The notes under the pieces: generated by a model
What the model was told of the DNA's origin: nothing
The model's input: only the letters and a program-made list of their open reading frames with translations
Databases searched by the model: none
In this document: positions 30,665 through 43,500 of the stretch, one piece after another
Layout of the letters: every line of letters begins with the position of its first letter
Position numbering within the stretch: the stretch's first letter is position 1
Made by a program: the position numbers and the translations under genes
Assembly: GCA_030142905.1 (NCBI GenBank)
Contig: JASJOG010000022.1
Location: forward strand, 984,001 to 1,048,000
DNA length: 64,000 bases
Source: Heliopora coerulea
Taxonomy: Eukaryota; Cnidaria; Anthozoa; Scleralcyonacea; Helioporidae
Direction of reading: 5' to 3'

Positions 30665-31252
30665 ATGCTCAAGCGTGGATATATATTTACAAAGTGTCAA
30701 GAATTAACTAATGGGAGAGCAGTGTTAAAAACAACAGGTAAAAATGAGAAAAGAGGAAGCATGCAGGTGATGAGAGGTCACATGAGGAGGTCACGTGTTT
30801 ATTTTTTCACGTGTCGAAGCTGCGGAGCTTCGTATGTTGGCGAAACTTGCAGACACCTACATACACGTGTCTCAGAACACATGGGAATTTCTCCTTTAAC
30901 TGGTAATAAGCGCTCCAATCCTCCTCTCACAAACATTCTCTCTTATCATCAAGACACTAATCATCCTGCTTCTTTTGAAGATTCTAAAATACTTTCTTCC
31001 TCTTCATTTGAATACGAACTCCTCCTACACGAAAACCTGCTGATAAATAAACTCAAACCGTCCTTAAACGCAAATATTGGTTCAGCCCCATTCTTTTGCT
31101 TTAACCTCAGTCAACTTTTTGGTCTGAAATTATTTTATTTATTCTATTTTCTTGTTTCATGGTGTACTTTATTTTCACTCTTATTCTCATCACCTGCATG
31201 CTTCCACTTTTCTCATTTTTACCTGTTGTTTTTAACACTGCTCTCCCAGTAG
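30665..31252 (+). pseudogene. Penelope-like GIY-YIG endonuclease fragment
   Basis: The 195-codon open frame has a first third translated from repeat arm. From about residue 43 it reads SRVYFFTCRSCGASYVGETC, then LHTRVSEHMG and FEYELLLHENLLINKLKPSL, giving the V-Y-F, Y-V-G-E-T, R-V-x-E-H and catalytic-type E motifs of the Penelope endonuclease, which nicks DNA during retroposition (established). The reverse transcriptase domain is missing, and the last about 55 residues are hydrophobic translation of the other arm. Not a complete gene. Confidence 0.7.
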
Positions 31253-31373
31253 TTAATTCTTGACACTTTGTAAATATATATCCACGCTTAAGCATATTTA
31301 TTAATAGTATCTCTGAAGATGTTGTGATGTATACAACGAAACGTCATAATACAGTATATCTTATAACGCCTTT

Positions 31374-31571
31374 AGTCGTAATAAGGGAATAAGAGCCCAG
31401 TTCAATATGTTAAGGTGGAAATCCATGAATAAATGAGACAAACGGTAAGTTGAATAAAGTTTTACTGACGTTTCGTTGCTAGATGCAACACCCACCTTAC
31501 CGTTTGTCTCATTTATTCATGGGTTTCCACGTTAAGATATTGAGCTGGGCTCTTATTTTCTTATTACGACT
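31374..31571. mobile_element. Small foldback nested in the Penelope-like element
   Basis: Perfect outer ends AGTCGTAATAAG and CTTATTACGACT, then AGCCCAG arms and TTTGTCTCATTTATTCATGG complements, enclose GACGTTTCGTTGCTAGATGC. Same AGCCCAGC and GACGTTTCG signatures as 4985-5318. Confidence 0.8.
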
Positions 31572-31655
31572 GTGTTTTCCGCCCGGAAAATCTATAGCTA
31601 CGGTTTTATCATGCCTTTACTTCGCATTTTATGCTGGGCTTTAATATTTCTTACA

Positions 31656-32570
31656 AGACTACACTTCTCGCCTGGCCAATCTCTGGCTAAAAAGTTGTAG
31701 TTAATCATACCTTATTGGTTGCATAATCATGTGGCACAGCGGACTTCCTACTTTTTTTTTTCATTTTATTTTTTTCTTCGTGTTTTCTCCATTCTTTTCA
31801 GTTCTTCCTTCATGTCCTTTTTCTATTTATATCTATTCCTCTTCCTATCTTTCTTTTTTTCTTTCTTTCTTCTTCTTCCCTCATTTTCCTCACTTTTCCT
31901 TAATTTTCCTTCACTAATTGGCTTCTGTTGGGCAAGCCACATACCCTTGAGAGCCCTGGCTACGCCACTGTGCACTTATACGTGTTTTATGTTTTCAGCG
32001 GTGTGGGCTATGAATCGAAAACGTGAAAACTGATGCTTTATTACTATCTGTTTATTACGCCCCTGCTGAAAGTGAAATATATTTCAATGGTATACCAAAG
32101 CAAATAAGGAATCATCAGGTTTTGTTCAATATCAGGCCAGTAAAAAGCAGAGGACAGACAAGAAGACTTAATGCATTGTTTTCTCATCAGTTTGTCCGGT
32201 CTCCATGCACATTAAATAAGCTGAAGGCGAGAAAAAAAATGGACTCGATGTCTGAAATTAAAGGGATGATGGAATGGCAATATTGAACTGTACTGGATTC
32301 ATTGGTTTTTCATCATGACCCTGATTCCCACTTTGTTGCCGGCTATTAATTTTTTGATTGCCTAATTCATTCGTCTTCACAGCAACTGCTATGGGACTCA
32401 TCTTCGTTCCCTGAGCCTCTTCGGTAAATTGAAAATCGGACATTCTTGTGCCACGTCTTCAGGATACTCATATTCTCACCTGTTTTTTTAAAATTGACTT
32501 ACCAATATCATTCCGAAACATCGAGAACCATGAATGTTATTAAAGAAAGCATCTGGATCGCACTGGGAAA
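31656..32570. other. Pyrimidine-rich and non-coding sequence
   Basis: A T/C-rich stretch spans 31745-31915. Near 31950 CCTGGCTACGCCACTGTGC looks like the end of a CAGTGGCGT-type hAT element. An 87-codon frame (32023-32286) is unrecognised and not called. Confidence 0.45.
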
Positions 32571-33101
32571 TCTTAAGAGGCAGTCTCTGTAAAAGCGGTC
32601 CACTACACTTCGGGTTAGAAAATGAATAGCCTTCAACCTTTGCCAGTGAAACTATTTTAGTACAGGTGTAACTGAATTGGATTTTCTTATGGGAATTAAA
32701 GCCAAGTGTAAGCACAGCGATGCTGTATTTTAAGTGACTTTCGAGTTGAAATGATTGTTTTTCTTCCTGATTTTATTTAAGAAAATTTCGAAATTAGGTT
32801 TATAGTAGTTTCTAGACATCAGTAAAGCCACCAAAGTTTAAATCTGTTTCAAATATTTTAGATTTCTGTGGTTACGAATTCGTAAATATTGCTAATTTTA
32901 GACCACTCAACAACACGTAGTTCGACACTGTGGGGCCCGAGTGCTGCAGAACTCTAAAGATTTAATTATTTGATTAATTCCCAAAGAAAATTCAATTCAG
33001 TTATATCTGTACTAAAGTAGCTTCACTGGCAAAGTTTCAAGACAGTTCATTTCCTGACCCGAAATGCAATGAAACGCTTTTACAGAGACTGCCTCTTAAG
33101 G
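32571..33101. repeat. Inverted pair of frame-conserved 127-bp segments
   Basis: 32571-32697 (minus strand) and 32974-33101 (plus strand) are inverted copies about 275 bp apart. Both stay open in the same frame: KKIQFSYTCTKIVSLAK with NPKC and LLQRLPLK, against KKIQFSYICTKVASLAK with DPKC and LLQRLPLK. Substitutions leave most residues unchanged or conservative. The family is not recognised, and it is unclear whether this is two exons or a hairpin element with coding history. Confidence 0.6.
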
Positions 33102-34363
33102 TGCTATACGAATGTCCAAGTTTCTGGAACATTCTGGAACACTTCGCCTTGAATAGGTGACTCTTAGAATAAGTACTGTACTCGATTCCATTCCTAAAAC
33201 AACGTTTAATTTGAGCTCTCATCACTGCTTCTAGTTTTCTAGCAAAGCTTGGAGCAACTTGAAACCTTGATTGCGAAATAAATAACGTAGTGTCGATATA
33301 GTGCTCCTTTTATAGCTTTTAACAAATCAAACTTTTGAACAGCTTTTGGAATACTTAACTTTGAGAATCAGGAATATGGCATAGAATAGGTAGAAAAAAT
33401 TACTAATATCCAAACAGACAGAACTTATTATTCACAACATCTGTTACCATCTTCACTGACATTCTGTTGAATCGTATACATGTCATATCCTCATGAGAAA
33501 AGAATAATGAAATTTCGAAACTGGATATAGTGCCATTTTTTTACACTACAATACCTTGCCTTTGTAGACTAAATATTTTTAACGGCAAAAATTACCCACG
33601 AGCATTCAGGGAACTAATTAAATAATGATAAAATTTGCAAGTTGATCACGAACAATTGCTACTTCCTAAAATTTTTAGCATAAGACTCCAACTAAAATTC
33701 CGGATTATTTTAGCTTGCCATGGAGAATTTTAGCGCAACTGTTTCGGGTTAATCAACACACAGGATTTTCCTCGGGATTTTCGATAATCATCTGTGTAAC
33801 TGCACTAAATATATATATTCGAAAGTTATATATATATTCATGTTCAAATATTCGTTATTGTCTATCAAAATACTTCTATATAGTGATCTGACTGGAAATA
33901 CGTTGTATATGACATCGATAAGCTGCTATAACTAGAACTTGTCTTTTTATGCAGCAATTATTGGTCGACGGTTTGGTACACTCGAAGACAGCTCTATCGA
34001 CAAAGCTTCTTCATCACATCAATAACATTTACTTCGGGCTTCTAGGAATCACGATCCCTGTTTTCTGGAGTTCTTTCGCTTCGAGAATGGACGTATAAAA
34101 CAAAATACAATCCGGAGTAAACACCTCGTAAAATCCAAGAATGGGATAAATGGCCTAACGATGTCTTTGAAATAACGACAAATATCACCATTAAACGTTG
34201 TCGTCTTGTTTTTAATCCGAATCTTGGAGTTAACGAGATGTTTGTTTTCGGATTGTGGTCATGGTTTCTGAGAATGGACGTCAGTCTGGCAGAGTAGTGC
34301 GGGCGCAGTAAGTGAGAGAGGTTTGATACATGGTTTGCGATCCTGTTATCAAGCATCAACAGC
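33102..34363. other. Region upstream of UBXN7
   Basis: AT-rich until about 34200, where it becomes more GC-rich and CpG-containing before the ATG. This may hold the UBXN7 promoter and 5' untranslated region. No TATA box is obvious. An antisense 123-codon frame (34042-34413) overlaps exon 1 and is taken as chance. Confidence 0.45.
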
Positions 34364-34560
34364 ATGGCCGAAGGATTTGACCCGTCGCTTGTTGAACAAT
34401 TTGTGAACATCACTGGAGCTCCAGAAAGTAGAGCGCAAGCGCATTTAAGAGCTTGTAATGGTAACTTGGAAATGGCAATTGGTATGTATTTGGAAGAAGA
34501 TACCGAAGGGGCCGAGCTATGTGGAAATCAAGTGGAAAATGTTAGCCAATCGAATATTGG
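34364..34560 (+). CDS. UBXN7: UBXN7 exon 1 (UBA domain)
   Basis: ATG in a good context (cagcATGGCC), 65 codons plus two bases, donor GG|GTAAGT. MAEGFDPSLVEQFVNITGAP and LRACNGNLEMAIGMYLEE give the three-helix UBA fold that binds ubiquitin, matching the F-x-x-I-T-G-A and N-L-E-M-A signatures of UBXN7. The 547-bp foldback element begins 11 bases inside the following intron. Confidence 0.93.
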
Positions 34561-37500
34561 GTAAGTTGAGCGGCGCTGGTGCAGTTCCGCACCTAAACCA
34601 TATAAATACAAGTAACATAGGTAAATCACATATCAGTCGACAGCTTCCTACCTGGAGATTATAGCGATACAGTAATATCAAGAATTTACTCCAAACATAA
34701 GGCATTGTAGCCTAAAAAACAGACACATTGAAGTTTGTAAGCGTCAACAATGAACCGAGGGCTCAAGACCGTAAAGTTTATGGATTTATCTACAATTAAA
34801 GTCAAGTCCCTCTCCATTGTTCCTTGGCTCTTTAAAAGCCCCGAAAATGTGTATAAACCCTAACCCTAACCCTAACGCTAACGCTAACCCTAATCTAACC
34901 TTTGGGTTTACACACATTTTCGAAGAAGTACAAAGAAAAATTCAAACATGGCGCCCAATAACAGGGATGCTCTTTAAGGCTATAATGCATTATGTTTGCA
35001 GTGAATGGCTGGTATCACGGTATCACTGTGATTTCCAGGTAATAAACTGTCGAATGATATATAATTTACTTATATTACTTGCATTTATATGACTGAGGTG
35101 CGAAACTGCATTAGCGCCAGTTGAGCTTGTTTGTATTGGTGACATCTACTGAAATCATGCTGAATTGCACTGTTAAAATTTTCACTCTTCTAAATGGTAC
35201 ATTGTGTATCAAAATTTAACGTATGAATAACAACCTGGCTTTCTGGAAGTTTTGTTCTCGTAAAGTCGGTGAAAACAACATTGTAACGACTTAGTCAAAG
35301 TGACTAGTATATTTACGGCATTTTGAGGGGTTTGTTATGGCAAGGTATACGATTAGGGTTGGTTCTTGGGTTACTTTAAAGGGTTTGTGTTAGTTGTCAG
35401 TTTATGGTCCATAAATGTAACTTCTGCCAAAATATAATACATTAATTGTATTGCATTTTTGGGATTATAGCCTTTGGTGAACTACACATTACAATAATTT
35501 TTCCATGTGTTTATTTATATTATATTATATATACATTGTGTATTATTACCTATTAAGAGGCATGAACACACTTTATAATTTTACACTGACTAATGCCAGA
35601 TGATTTTACTCATTAAGGGGATGTACCTGCCCCTTAATGAGTTTAATTAGATTTTTATGTATATTATGAATCTGTAGCTGTTTGGATTTCTGGGTTGTTT
35701 CCACTAACTTTAATTTTAATCCTTTAACACCTGCAAACCTTGCCCTCTGCTAAATGAATCACCTGGCAGCTGCAAGAGTAAAAGTAATATAAAAATATGC
35801 TGTATGGTGCTCTCAGGAGTGTAAGGTTTGATCAGTCGATCTATCAATCAAACAATCAATCAATCAACCAACCAACAAATCAGTCAACCAACCAATAAAT
35901 CAGTAAATCAGTAAGTTAGTCATCAGTCAGTCAATCAGTCAATCAATGAATCAATCTGTTGATCAATCAATCAATGAATCAAACAAACTTTGTTTAAACA
36001 GGATAACATTTAATAGTAAAATTATCAGAAATCTCATTAGCTTTTAATCCTTTGACTCCAACAGAAAAGGCCTTAGCCAGATATGAGAAACAGATGAGGT
36101 GAAAATTTGTGTTAATTGAAAACACATTGGAATCATTCACCAGAATGGTACAAGGCATTCCCAGTAGCTGAATATCTAAGGTGACAACAACCTCTTCTGC
36201 CTCCCACTAGCTCTGTCTAATAGGTACAGGATTCTCCTGAGTTGAATAAAATCCAGTATTCTCCCCAGATTGTGGCATTCCACTGTACTATGACTTTGCA
36301 CCACCACTAAGACCAATTTTAAAAATAAATGTGAATATTATCCAGTAGTTACTTCAATGATTAACAAATATTTACAGTGTATATATACACGTCAAAATAC
36401 TGATTTTCCTTCTTGAAAACTTTATAGTTATACTGTTAAACAAGTAAAGAAATTATTGTAGTGTACCAAATTCTATTTACAAAATATGTATCCTTGTATG
36501 AAGAATGGTAGTGTGCAGCAGTGTTCAACCCACCAACCTCAAATGAAGTGGCTTGCTATACTTTCCCTTGAAAAAGATTTTTATACTAAATAATTTAATG
36601 AAGCAGGCTAATGCTGACAGCAATTTAGTTGACAGTGGAATAAACTAGTGGGTCATTCGATCAAACACTAAAATACACCTTTAGGTGAGAAATCCAAAAT
36701 AGAGTACAAACATTTTGTTAAAAGCACAAAGTAGTGCTCAAATGGCACTTAACCATTCAGGCAGGTTTTTCAACCTAGGTGCACGTGTGAAGAGAGATGA
36801 GAATAATTACATGCATGGGCTTAAAAAGACAAGATCTGTTGTATATTACCCATTGCTTGTTCACAGTCTTTTCACCTCCAAGTAATTTCACCCACATTTT
36901 GCCCACAGTTAGAGTTGTTTTTGTGGTATTTAAAGGAGGTAGCTTCATTACATAGAAAAATTTAACCATTCTTAAGTTTCAGAATGTTTAGTCAAGCTGA
37001 AATTTGAAAATTTTTAGTCCAGGTCGGAATTTTTGGTCATCTGCTGCTTTTTAAACCAGGTTCAACACACTGTAACATTTACTGTGTTTAATGTGAAAAT
37101 GTGTTTAGTGTACTTATTGCTGACAGAATCATCAAATTTATCTGACATTGGTCATTACTGTTCAATTGTTTTCAATTGATTGCATAACAGCCTTCATAAT
37201 TCGCCTCAGCACTCGGCAATTGCCGAGGTAAGTTACGATTTGCCTGGTTTACCTCGGCAGAAAAAATTGCCGAGGCACAAATAGTTGAATTACGAAGGCT
37301 GCTATCGGAGTTATGCTGTTTGAATTTCTTTGGTTGTATATTTTCGTGAATATGGCTGATGGTGACCTGAGCAACGAACGATTACAAAGTCGATTTGCTC
37401 TTATCCGGTTGGATATCTGCTCTTGACGAGTAAACCATCTAGCGTTAGCCAGAGTGAGGGGCTGTATTATATGGTCTGGGCGTACCGGGATATCTTGGTC

Positions 37501-40500
37501 AACCGGGATCAATTTTATCCCAGATTTACATGCAATATAAATAAATTTATGATGTAATTGTGGTAGCTTGGTAGATATATGATTCTTTGCGCATGCTCTC
37601 AAGCTATTTTACTCAGAAAAACTTTCTGAGTCCCTGACGGGAATCGAGCTCGTAACCTGATCGCCGGTGAGATCCTCTAACCATTGCACATAAAATTATT
37701 TATCTACCAAGCTACCACAATTACGTCATTGATTAACACTACAAATAGGCGACATATCGAGACTTGCAGGCTGGCAGTACATCCGTCTACCATCATTACG
37801 AACCAGTACATAAATGTAACCTTCGCTCACCATCTGAGTCAATGTAGCTCAATGGTTAGAGCATCTCACCGGCGATCAGAAGGTTACGGGCTCGATTCCC
37901 GTCAGGGACTCAGAATTTTTTCTGAGTGAAATAGCTTGAAAGCATGCGCATAAAATAAATAAATTTAGTTTATAAAGTGCTAAAAGTGCGTGAAACTGTA
38001 AAATATGGATACTGAAAAGTTATTTTCATATCAGTACAGCATGTTGTTTTGTTCTGCGTGTCATTTCAGCTACGTAGAGTTTTGTTTTCTTGTGCAGTAT
38101 ATATCAAATGACAAAATCACGCTTTTAGAGGCAGCAAACGTTCTTCCATTGCTTCAGACGCCATTTTGAATTGTTATAGGGTGCACAACTCAATTCCAAC
38201 TGCCCCAGTTGATTGGGATAACCCGCCTTTTCACGTTTATATGGACAAAAATTCATCCCGCGTTGCCGGGATCCCGGTTAACCGGGACGAGAATTTTAAA
38301 AACTTGGATTCTCAACCGAATAACACCGCTGACTTTTCTGATTTTCGGTTCAGTCGTCATCAAAAATATATCATGATTGTCATTTTCGTCTTATTTTAGA
38401 AACTTTCACAACGAAATACATTGCTTGTCTATTTTTAGAACTGTAAAAAGTTTAAAGGTTGGTAACTGTCATGAGATCAGTTGGCAGTTACCAACCTTTA
38501 AACTTGTTGCCTTACATAACATTGTCTACGCAGTATTCTATTTTTATATTATTTTTAGAACGGTTTTTTCTTTGTGCATATTGATAAAACGTCTCTACAT
38601 TGTGGGCGAAACGAGTTTCATCTGGTCAAATCCAGTTTCTCCATTTCTTCCTCGACAAATTGTGTTCATAATCCAACTTTCGTTGTGGCCCAACTTGCCT
38701 TCATACTGTTGTTGAACTGTTATTATCCAGATCTCTCATCCCCTTGACCTGAGTTCCCATCCACATGGAGTGCTAATCCCTTCAAAAGATTGCTACTACC
38801 CAAAAGAAGTTAAAAAGTAGGATTGCACACTTTTTTAGTGTTTTCACATTGGAGAGCGTTTTCAAAAGGTTTCGCTTGAAGTAAAAACGAAGTTTTCGCG
38901 GTATTGTCGGGACACGAAAGCACAAAATGTCTGCGTATTGGAATCAAAAAGCATCCAGATGGAGCCTCCGAACACAACATCACATGTCCTGTCTCTCGAT
39001 AGTAGATACATCAACTCATGCCAATCGAGGCAGTAGTTAGTTCTTTCTCGTTCAATGCACGCTCTTTTCTCGCTTTAACTGGAAATGTGCTTGTTTCTAT
39101 TGGTTAAGTATCATTTGAGCAGTACTGCACTGCTCACGTAAGCACACTTTTCAAATTTAGAGTGGAAAAAATCATGATGCTTGTCTTCTTAGAAGTTCAT
39201 ATTAAAATACAAAAAAATCTAATATCCATTCAAGGTTTGTTAGTTAGGTCAAATAAATCTGTATCCAGCCAAGAACCCCCGACCCTAATCCCCTACAATA
39301 GCGGTGCCAGTGGCGTAACGGACTATGGTCAGGGTTAGAGCAACTCCTAAGGGCCCCCGACCTCTAAGAGGTCCCCAGTAGTTCGGTTACGCCACTGAGC
39401 GGTGCACCTTGGACGAAAGCACTAGCGTATATATTCAGATATTAGAAGATCCGCTTTAAAAAATGATCAGTGAACTTGATGTACATGTAAAGAATGAGAA
39501 TATATAAAATGTCATATATTTTTTTAGAACCTAAAATTATTCATACGAATGCATCAACATCAGTCTTTTCACATTGTTGTGACCCATACATGTGACATCA
39601 CCAGCAAAGATTGGTCATTCAACTATACGCAATTCGACTGTCATCACTTTATAAAACATTTAAGCCCTATAAAAAGTAGTCCTACAGTGAAAATTGATTT
39701 CGGGTCGAATTTTCGTTACATCTGTAAAGTGGATTTTAGAAATGAAGTCAAGATGTCGACTTGATTGTTTTTATTGCCCTCTTTGTTTGCCAAGAAAATA
39801 ACAATAGTCAATCAATATTGCGTAATGCCTACATTTGGCCAATAAGAAAATACATAAACAAACATGTGTAGATAGGGCGTCTCAACCATGCGATTTTAAT
39901 TTGAATTGCCGTAAAACAAAAAAAAATTTACACCATGAGGACCCTTTCAACATGAATCACAGCTTTTTTATCTTTGTTTGTTTTTCTATGTGAACTTAGA
40001 TGAGTAACCAGACCATGCTTCGATATACTATGATGAACGAAAAAAGTATTCTTGCATCCTCCAGCAAAGCAGAAATAGCGTTGCTCGAACGTTAAGGCCG
40101 TCATTAATTCCTCTGTTCGGTACATACAACCCAGTCAGTCAATTTACAAGTTACACACAGGTGCAAACATACACACGAGCACAGGCAGTGGATCATCTGT
40201 ATCTCCCAGCACAAACTGTGTAGACGGTTACCGTCAAGTCAAGCTCATATCCAAGTAAAACGACTTTTGAGTGATTGTAATCAAACTTGCAACCTTCTCA
40301 TGATCAGTGAGGTAAAACAGTTGAGCTACATAGACTCAGTTGGGGACTTGGGAGCGTCTACAAATATGTGAATGGTCTGTTGTTGCCGGTTATCTGAGTC
40401 CAACCTGCTTGTAATGGTAATTAGAACCCATGGTAATCATTATGGTAGGGTCTACTTGTATCACGAAGTTAAATGTAATCAAATGTAGGTCAAATTTATC

Positions 40501-43500
40501 TCCCGCATTCTCCCTTCCATACATTTCCCTTGGCTGAATTGAACTCTCCGGCGTTTGCCTAAATAAAATTCTAAAATGCTACTTTGGGGATTTATGGATT
40601 AACCCCCATTCACATCTGTTACTGTTTAGATTACTAAGCTTTACGTTAGTCTACAGGCCTACCCCAGTGATTAAATTAATTTAAAGTCACTATGTACATA
40701 CTGTATGTTGAGTATATTCACATATTTCTCTCATCAAGTCGTACCTGGTTTGATCACAGCCAGAGATAAACCACCAAGTTAGACAGGTTTTTAAAATCGT
40801 TACAATTCCCCGGATTCACAACTTCATGCAAGAGCTATTGACATCACATACATACAACACTCAGATTGATAAGTCCCTAATCAGCCTCTCAGCCCATGTT
40901 TGAGGTGTCTGGCAACGCTTCTCCCCAATACTGGTTGCTTACTGGAATGTTACTTTCCTTTTAAAGTTGTTTCACCTTTGGTTCAGAGCAACATACACCC
41001 ACTAAAAATTTACATATAACCAAAAGATACATAAATTTCGCTCTCTAAAAACCTGGCTAAGCGTCCGTGCACTGCATAAAATTCAAGTACATTCGTCGAT
41101 CCAACAATCTTAGCTAAATCAAAGTTTGCTCCAAACAAACATTTTGCCCAAGAAATGGGGAGATTCAGAATTTGTTGGATGGTTGGCCATTGTTGTGGTA
41201 ACTTTTGCCCCGGGTTATGGGGCCGCACAAGTCATCGCCGTTAATTAGGCAGGCTTTACTACAGTGAAAGACTTGATGTGATACCACAGCATTAATACAG
41301 AAAATCCTTTATCAGGTTTCAGGGTAATACCTTTTACTTTCTTTGTGATTTGCTTTTGAAGAGAAGAAACAGTCAGAGCACCAATCCCACAAACAAGAGG
41401 AGTATTACTTGAAGGACCCTACAGAGGTACTGCTTCCAAAATTTATTTTATGTCAAAGAATGAGATTTTAAAGTGGTTTTGTAATCCGTAAGGGTGGTGT
41501 TACCATCAAGTTGAGTATACCTCCCGCACTTGAGTCATATAAACAGTTGGGCGTTGGGCAAAACGGAAACTTTGAAAAAAAGCCTTACCCTTAAGTTGCA
41601 AAGTAGAGAGGCGTTGAAGCGGGGAATTGTCCCCAGATGATAAGAACGGGGGCTACGTACCCACTATTTATCACAGTCATTTAAAAGCATTGTTTCCCGA
41701 TTGTGATTAGCTTAGTTAAAAAATTCGTGTTTGAAAAATCCTCGTTAGAAAACTTAATGCACAGCAACTAATATTAAAATCGTCGCTGACGATCATAAAT
41801 TCGTAATTAAAAGTAATAAAAAAAGAATATTTAATGAGCTGAAGTTTCGTAGCTAATTTTGAAAAATCTTCAAATTAATTACTGTTAACGGTTACTTTGG
41901 ACATTATTTTTGCTGGAATCAGCATATTATGTTTCTTCTCCTTTTAAGAACACTACGCTCTCTGTATAAAGTACACCTTTTGCTGTTCATCACCAGAAAA
42001 TAAACTGTCATTAACGCCAACCTCAAACTCGTTAACGCAAAAATACATTCATTTTATTCAATCGACATTTATTAACGCTTCTGTCACTTTCAATTAACAT
42101 TTTTGCATAGAAAGTGACATTCATTAGCGTAGATACGCAACCATTTGCATCAAAGGGCATTCTATAGCGACAACAGACGACCATTAACACCGCTGTGCTA
42201 GACATTAGGGAGAACAAAATTTCAATTGTCTAAAACTGCCAAAATTCGTACATAAACTGAATTCGGTTGGATAGTTCGAACCTCTTTTATTTCACCAATA
42301 TTTCGATGACTATTTTGCTATGTAAAATGCTCTGCTGACCACGTTCTGTTCTGCTGAGCCCTTTCAGAACTGTCTTAACTTACAACATTGAATTACGCAA
42401 CTGAAGACAGTTGTCCAGTCTACTCCAGGGACAAAATGGAATCTTAACATGTATTTTAGTTCACAGCACTTTGTTAACACACATCAACTTTCACGTCACA
42501 GAAAAAAAAACACGAAAAACAAAACTGTTTTCCGGCTACATAAAGCTTCGTGTTCAATACTTTCATGCAGTCCAGTACTACCGTGTATTGTAAGCTTTGA
42601 TTGCAAAATATGTTTCGTCTAAGATGTAAACATTGATGTGTGTTAGCAAAGTGCTGTGAACCAAAGTTGGATAACAGCTTGAAATTATACTTGTCAGGAT
42701 AAATATGGTATGATGAGAAAATTTCATAATGTCAGTATAGTGAAGGTGCAAACGAAACCACGTTTAAAAGATAAGGGAATAAAACTGAAAATTTATGAAC
42801 AAACTGGTGAACGTGGGCTTCTGATAAACAGAAGTTAAAAACCGCGTGTACGACCAATTAAGACGTTTTAGAAAGATAGAATAGAACTATTCTCTGTCCC
42901 ACTACAAAACATATTTCATTGTTGTAAGGTAAGATAGTCTTGAAAGGGCTCAACCGAGCACATTGAACGTGGTCGGCTGAGCGAAAAATGGCAAAACAGT
43001 CGTCGATATATTGGCGAAATAAAAGAGGTTCGAACTGTCCAACCGAATTCAGTTTATGTACGAATCATGATAGTTTTATTGCATTATCTTTTGTATATTT
43101 TGGGATTTTATATAACCTTAAATCGACCCTGCAAGAGACCGGAGAAATATCTTACGTAATTGATATTTTGTTCTCCCTAATGTATAGTAGAATGGTCTTA
43201 ATGGTCGTCTATTGGCGCCATAGAATGCTCCTTGATGCAAATGGTTCCGTATCTATGCTAATGAATGTCGATTGAATAAAATGAATGTATTTTTGCGTTA
43301 ACGAGCTTGAAGTTGGCGTTAGTGATAATATATTTTCTGATAATGAACAGCAAAAGGTGTAATTACCGTAAGTCATGCATATCTTGGCTGCGCTAGTGAT
43401 AAGGCAAACAACCATGATTTACCCGAACTGTAATCAGTATTGGTGGTAAACGATCCAAGAAGTGTAAAATCTTAATTCAGTTTACTTGGTGGGAACCAAT

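Larger units (their letters stand above)
30557..31655. mobile_element. Foldback Penelope-like element with endonuclease remnant
   Basis: The outer arms start GTAAGAAATATTCAAGCCCA on the left and end with the near complement at about 31655. The inner arms (30600-30780 and 31180-31360) carry GACGTTTCGTTG with CAACATCTTCAG and their complements. The centre encodes a GIY-YIG domain. A second foldback (31374-31571) interrupts the right arm. Long inverted arms around an EN remnant fit a rearranged Penelope-like element. Confidence 0.75.

Noticed and set aside
34042..34413. 123-codon minus-strand frame over the UBXN7 start
   Set aside because: It overlaps UBXN7 exon 1 antisense, has no recognised motif, and the plus-strand UBA exon explains the open sequence.
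37249..37602. 117-codon minus-strand frame
   Set aside because: It runs through a palindrome and tRNA-like repeat sequence and has no protein signature.
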